A stretch of 64,000 nt of DNA from positions 25,174,599-25,238,598 of the forward strand of contig NC_088309.1 in the NCBI RefSeq assembly GCF_910592395.1. The letters run 5' to 3'. Shown here one piece after another: positions 60,340-64,000 of this stretch. Position 1 is the first letter of the stretch; the number at the start of each line of letters is the position of its first letter. Source of the stretch: Lineus longissimus. Taxonomy: Eukaryota > Nemertea > Pilidiophora > Heteronemertea > Lineidae. The position numbers and the translations under genes were made by a program. The notes beneath the pieces were generated by a model. It was not told the DNA's origin, ran no database searches, and saw only the letters and a program-made list of their open reading frames with translations.

Positions 60340-60627
60340 TTTGCTAGTTCTTTACAGTGTCCATTTGTTAGACAATTTGATATCAATTATTGTGCTATTT
60401 GATTGACAATTAACGATAGTGAATTCTAAACAAGTGCGATTTTATGGTGCCTGAATCACATTCTACGTGTAATATTTATCACCATATCTAATCATTTCAA
60501 TTATGCAGTCAATTTTAACGTCAACAAAACATCAGAGATCCTATAAATAACAATAAATTAAGACCAATAATAAAGACCAATAATAAAATCTAAATATTTG
60601 AAATCTGACAGCAAATTTCTGAGTTGG

Positions 60628-62023
60628 TTAAGAGGTCATTGGCTGAAGGGCGGGTGGATTCTCCCCATAGCAAAATTTCGCAACAGGGTCACGGTACGAG
60701 TTCTCGTGTTGGACGCTCTGGGAGGAAGTCCGGCATTTTGCTAAACACAGCTCAAAATGATCTGTCACTGACGCAAACAGATGACTGAAAGTATCAGCAG
60801 CTTTTCCTAGAATTTTTCTGAGTAAGGGTTGCTGGAAGAAAAAGAATGCTTGTATAAATTGATTTACCGCTGCCTGAAGATGAAAATGATGAACTTGCTA
60901 GAGATACCAGAGAATTCTTATTTCACAGACATATGGCGTTTTTTCTCCCAACGGCAGCGATGATAAATAACAAGACCCACATGAATACAGAGTCCTGATT
61001 GTTGTTTGAAGTTTCCAGCCTTCACTTTTTGGGTGTCTTAAAAAGTACGTTAGGGCAAACAAACCACATAAATTTGGCACTTCTTGATCAGAATCAGCCC
61101 ACTTACAATTGCGGAAAAGACAGTGACCTACCTTCTCTGGCTGCAAGCAACAAGACACGCAGTGCTCATACAAGCTACAGCAGTTATTCTGTAGGCAACT
61201 ATCGCAAGTATAACGGCGGGCCGTTTTTCCCTTGATATCACAGCAGCCTCCAACTAACAGGTCTGATCTCTCACAAACGTAACCTGGAAAGATTTAATTC
61301 AAATCGTTACACTTAGAATAGATATTTTTTTCACGGATTTTTAAACAACAGCATTTCATCAGCACACATCAACTCTACATCACATCAGATAATGACAGTA
61401 GGCTTATGACAGTTGTACCTCGTTCATCAGCTAACAGTTTCTTTCCTTGAACAGAATTCCTACAGGTATTGACAGCAGTTTCATTGATCCTATCAAACTT
61501 TGGCTGCCACTTGAAGAGTTCTGGTGGTCGGGGCTTCCTCACAGCGTACTCATCTCGTAATACCAGACTGGAGCTCTGAAAATGACAAGACATAGGCTAG
61601 ATTATGAAATGACGTAAGTTAAGAGGTTAAGAGAACTGAATAGTATGTGTCAACATGCTATAAAGAGGAGTCCATGTTTTTGAACACACTTGCTGTCTTC
61701 ATCGACACGACATAAGGTGGTATAAAGGTGAAATGATCATGATTGCCTTGGTCCTAGTGGACTTGTAGTGTAGGCCTAGTAGGCCTATGGGTAAGTGGTC
61801 TTGGTGGAGGTGGAGGAGGAAGGATCAGGAACTGAGGAAACTCAGGGAGGAAGCCGGAAGGCTGTCAGAAAAGTGACAGATTTAGGCCTAGGCCTACTAC
61901 TTAAATTAAAGGGTTATACTGAATATACACCTGGTAGAATGTTGTCTTGAGAAAGTAGATGAGAGAAAGTCCGAATATAACGACCAGAACCCAGCGCTTC
62001 CTAAGAAATCGTGCCCCAAACAT
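60628..62023 (-). CDS. SPRING1: SPRING (SREBF pathway regulator in Golgi)
   Basis: Four exons: 62023-61931, 61575-61419, 61283-61132 and 60831-60628 (TAA), phases 0, 1, 0, encoding 201 residues; the human protein is about 205. The short basic N-terminus [10 protein letters not shown] leads into a single signal-anchor segment ([10 protein letters not shown]), so the rest faces the Golgi lumen. The Cys-rich body shows [50 protein letters not shown] and LQPEK, then [26 protein letters not shown] and FCYGE. These are hallmarks of C12orf49/SPRING, which supports SREBP activation through S1P/SCAP and so sterol and lipid synthesis. An NET glycosylation site is near residue 60. The gene lies 288 bases upstream of the TBC-like/C2-like gene on the same strand and head-to-head with the RNFT-like gene. 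Confidence 0.97.
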
Positions 62024-62755
62024 TGGACACAATAACAATCATGACAAAGTTGGAAACCAGAAAAAACTTTAATGATTCGAACCGACGGATGAGTCATCAG
62101 CGAATCACCCTTTTGTCCAATTAAATCCATATTACTATAAAATAAGACTTATATTGGAAATTAAAATCTATTGAAACAATTTTTACTAATTATAAGAGAT
62201 GTTTTAATCCATAGCCTTTGAACGGTTTATTATTGATCGCGTACTAAGAATAAAAGGTTATCGAATTTTCTCAAAGGTCAAGGCTGTTTAACAGGATTTG
62301 TAATTTTTCTATAATTTCCTCAAATAAATGTGTAATTTGTCACAATAAGGTACTTGTTTGTGTTTTGAGATACAAAGTATCATATTTACTCTCTATAGCC
62401 ATCGATGATATTGTTAATGAGTAGATCTGAAGCCACTGATACTGACGTTTTCGTCTCAAAAAACAAAATCAAAACTGAAACCCTGCAGCCAGTTGAAGCC
62501 AGTAGACAGTACTCAGTGGCAGTAGTCTAGTGTCATGATGGTTTCGTCATGATGATGTTTGACACATCACAGTGTGCTTTTCTGATGATCGGCCACCCAA
62601 GGCAGTAGAGGCCAGAGAACATCTATCGTATCTAGTGTATTGTTGTGCTGATGTTGTGTTGGTCATTAGTATTTCACTATCGACTATCGTCTCCTGACTC
62701 CTGTATAGCCGAGGTTAAATTCTCATTCATATCATTTTCAATTCATAGAATCAAG
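62024..62755. promoter_or_regulatory. Shared promoter region between SPRING1 and the RNFT-like gene
   Basis: The two start codons face away from each other across 732 bases. There is no TATA box at a useful place for either and no recognisable coding sequence between. The arrangement is that of a bidirectional promoter; this is inferred from layout only. Confidence 0.5.
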
Positions 62756-64000
62756 ATGCCGCAAAACAGATCTGGTGGTCTACCGACCGAAGTCGTCAAT
62801 GTACTGAATGACTGGTTGCCAGTTGGAGTCGATGCTGAAGAAGCCATAGGAGCTGTCTCCATGCCTTCTGATGGACAATCTAATACCTTCGTTGTAAACA
62901 TTGACCCAAACACAGAAGAGCCTGCAAACGGAAATAGGACTGGTCACGGCCATGCACATTCACATTCCCATGGTCACGGTCATAGCCATGATGCCCAGCC
63001 CCCACCACAACAAACTGCCACCATTGGCCGACCTGACCTGATGACGCTGTGGAAACTTACCCAAGGCTTTGCACCATTTCTTTTGCTGATATTTGCAAAG
63101 CTTCTCTATGATCACAGACTAGGTAAGAACTGCTTCTTCAAGGCAACTGTTATGTTCACAAAATACTTTTTCCCAATGTGGGTGCTTCTTAAGAGATCAG
63201 TGAGGTCATGTTGCAGCATATTCCATTGGTATAAAGAGATGACGACTAGACAAGCACTGGGCTGACCATCAACATCAAATCCTGAGTGAAAATAACTTTC
63301 AGTTAATTCTTGTGCATGTAAATGTAATTTTGCTGTTCTTTCAAGTTGTACCTTTATTGATGAACATGTCATGGCATTTTTCAGGTGTGCTCATACTGAT
63401 TGGTGTGTGTGGGACCTTCTATCATTCTAATACAGTGCTGGTCAAATTGGTTGGGAACAGGGTAAGCTTCCAGGATTATTGTTGTGTCTATTGTCTAAAG
63501 GACATTAAGTCATTTTAGTGTCAGTTGGGTGCCAAAGTGCAAAACTTGTAACGTTTGTCAGTTGCTTTTTATTTTACTGACAGCTGTGCCAATGCCAATC
63601 ACCTTCATCCATTCTGCTATGATCTACTGACTCCCAAGATAAACAGTTTCACCTCCTTCCTGCTACAATGTATTACTGCCCAGCACCATCCCCTAGAAAT
63701 AAATTTGTAAAATTGATAATAATTTCTAAAGTGTGCACAATGACCTTTGTGCTCAATATATTTATTTTTCTGGTTTCAGGATTCATACCCATACCCGACG
63801 CTGAAGCTCCTGTCAATTATCTTCTTTCTTGTTTTGAATGTGTTTGCTATCTACTTTGTTTTTGCTGACCAGCAATTGTATAGGAGGTGAGCACAGTTTA
63901 GAATCTTACTATTTTCATATAAACAGGTGAAATTCTTTATAATATCATAATTATTGTTATAGCCCTCTGCATTGCAACTAAAAATGCTTGCAATGGCCGT
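62756..64000 (+). CDS. RNFT1/2-like RING-finger transmembrane protein, 5' part (partial)
   Basis: Three exons are visible: 62756-63122, 63385-63461 and 63780-63886, with phases 1, 0 and an end in phase 2; the gene runs off the window. They encode 183 residues plus a split codon. The soluble N-terminus contains a His/Gly-rich run (HGHAHSHSHGHGHSH). Membrane segments follow: LTQGFAPFLLLIFAKLLYDH, GVLILIGVCGTFYHSNTVLV and LKLLSIIFFLVLNVFAIYFV. The His-rich tract before a multi-pass region with K-L-hydrophobic-H spacing and F-Y-x-N resembles RNFT1/RNFT2, ER membrane E3 ligases whose RING lies at the C-terminus. That RING is outside the window, so the call cannot be confirmed here. Other polytopic His-rich proteins remain possible. 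Confidence 0.7.

Overview
The window is eukaryotic, from the nuclear genome of a non-vertebrate bilaterian animal, most likely marine. The genes have many exons and short GT-AG introns. They include animal families such as SLC22 transporters, PLAC8/cornifelin, SPRING1 and an outer dynein arm docking protein, and the introns carry many small inverted-repeat and tandem-repeat elements. I cannot fix the phylum; a lophotrochozoan, ambulacrarian or cephalochordate would all fit. All exon models below were built by hand from open frames, splice sites and phase continuity. Every complete model closes to a whole number of codons.

Layout: (1) 1-1541, minus: 5' part of a secreted carboxylesterase/cholinesterase-like gene, with an intronic minisatellite and perhaps a distant 5' UTR exon near 8.3-8.6 kb. 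(2) 2380-4181: a 1.8-kb palindromic foldback element with an exact 6-bp target duplication. (3) 4.2-9.9 kb: no coding gene seen, several repeats. (4) 9929-10766, plus: small secreted CUB-like protein. (5) 13141-15427 (minus) and 17066-18290 (plus): a divergent pair of PLAC8-family genes with the same exon structure. (6) 18848-24639 and 26265-33080, both minus: two tandem SLC22-type organic ion transporter genes. The second has two alternative first exons, and a degenerate first-exon copy lies 5' of the first. (7) 34576-39680, plus: a single-pass membrane protein with a cysteine-rich, probably luminal, cupin/JmjC-like ectodomain. (8) 41404-45659, plus: ODAD1/CCDC63 (DC2) homologue of motile cilia. 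(9) 49776-60339, minus: a 26-exon gene for a 1506-residue protein that I do not recognise, with a degenerate Rab-GAP TBC-like region and later C2-like regions. (10) 60628-62023, minus: SPRING1, the SREBP-pathway regulator. (11) 62756 to the window end, plus: 5' part of an RNFT-like membrane RING-finger gene, divergent from SPRING1.

The genes are not an operon and there is no single pathway. The two SLC22 and two PLAC8 genes are local duplicates. The strongest candidates for undescribed biology are the 1506-residue TBC-like/C2-like protein, the switchable first exons of the second SLC22 gene, and the foldback element with its 235-bp higher-order tandem array.
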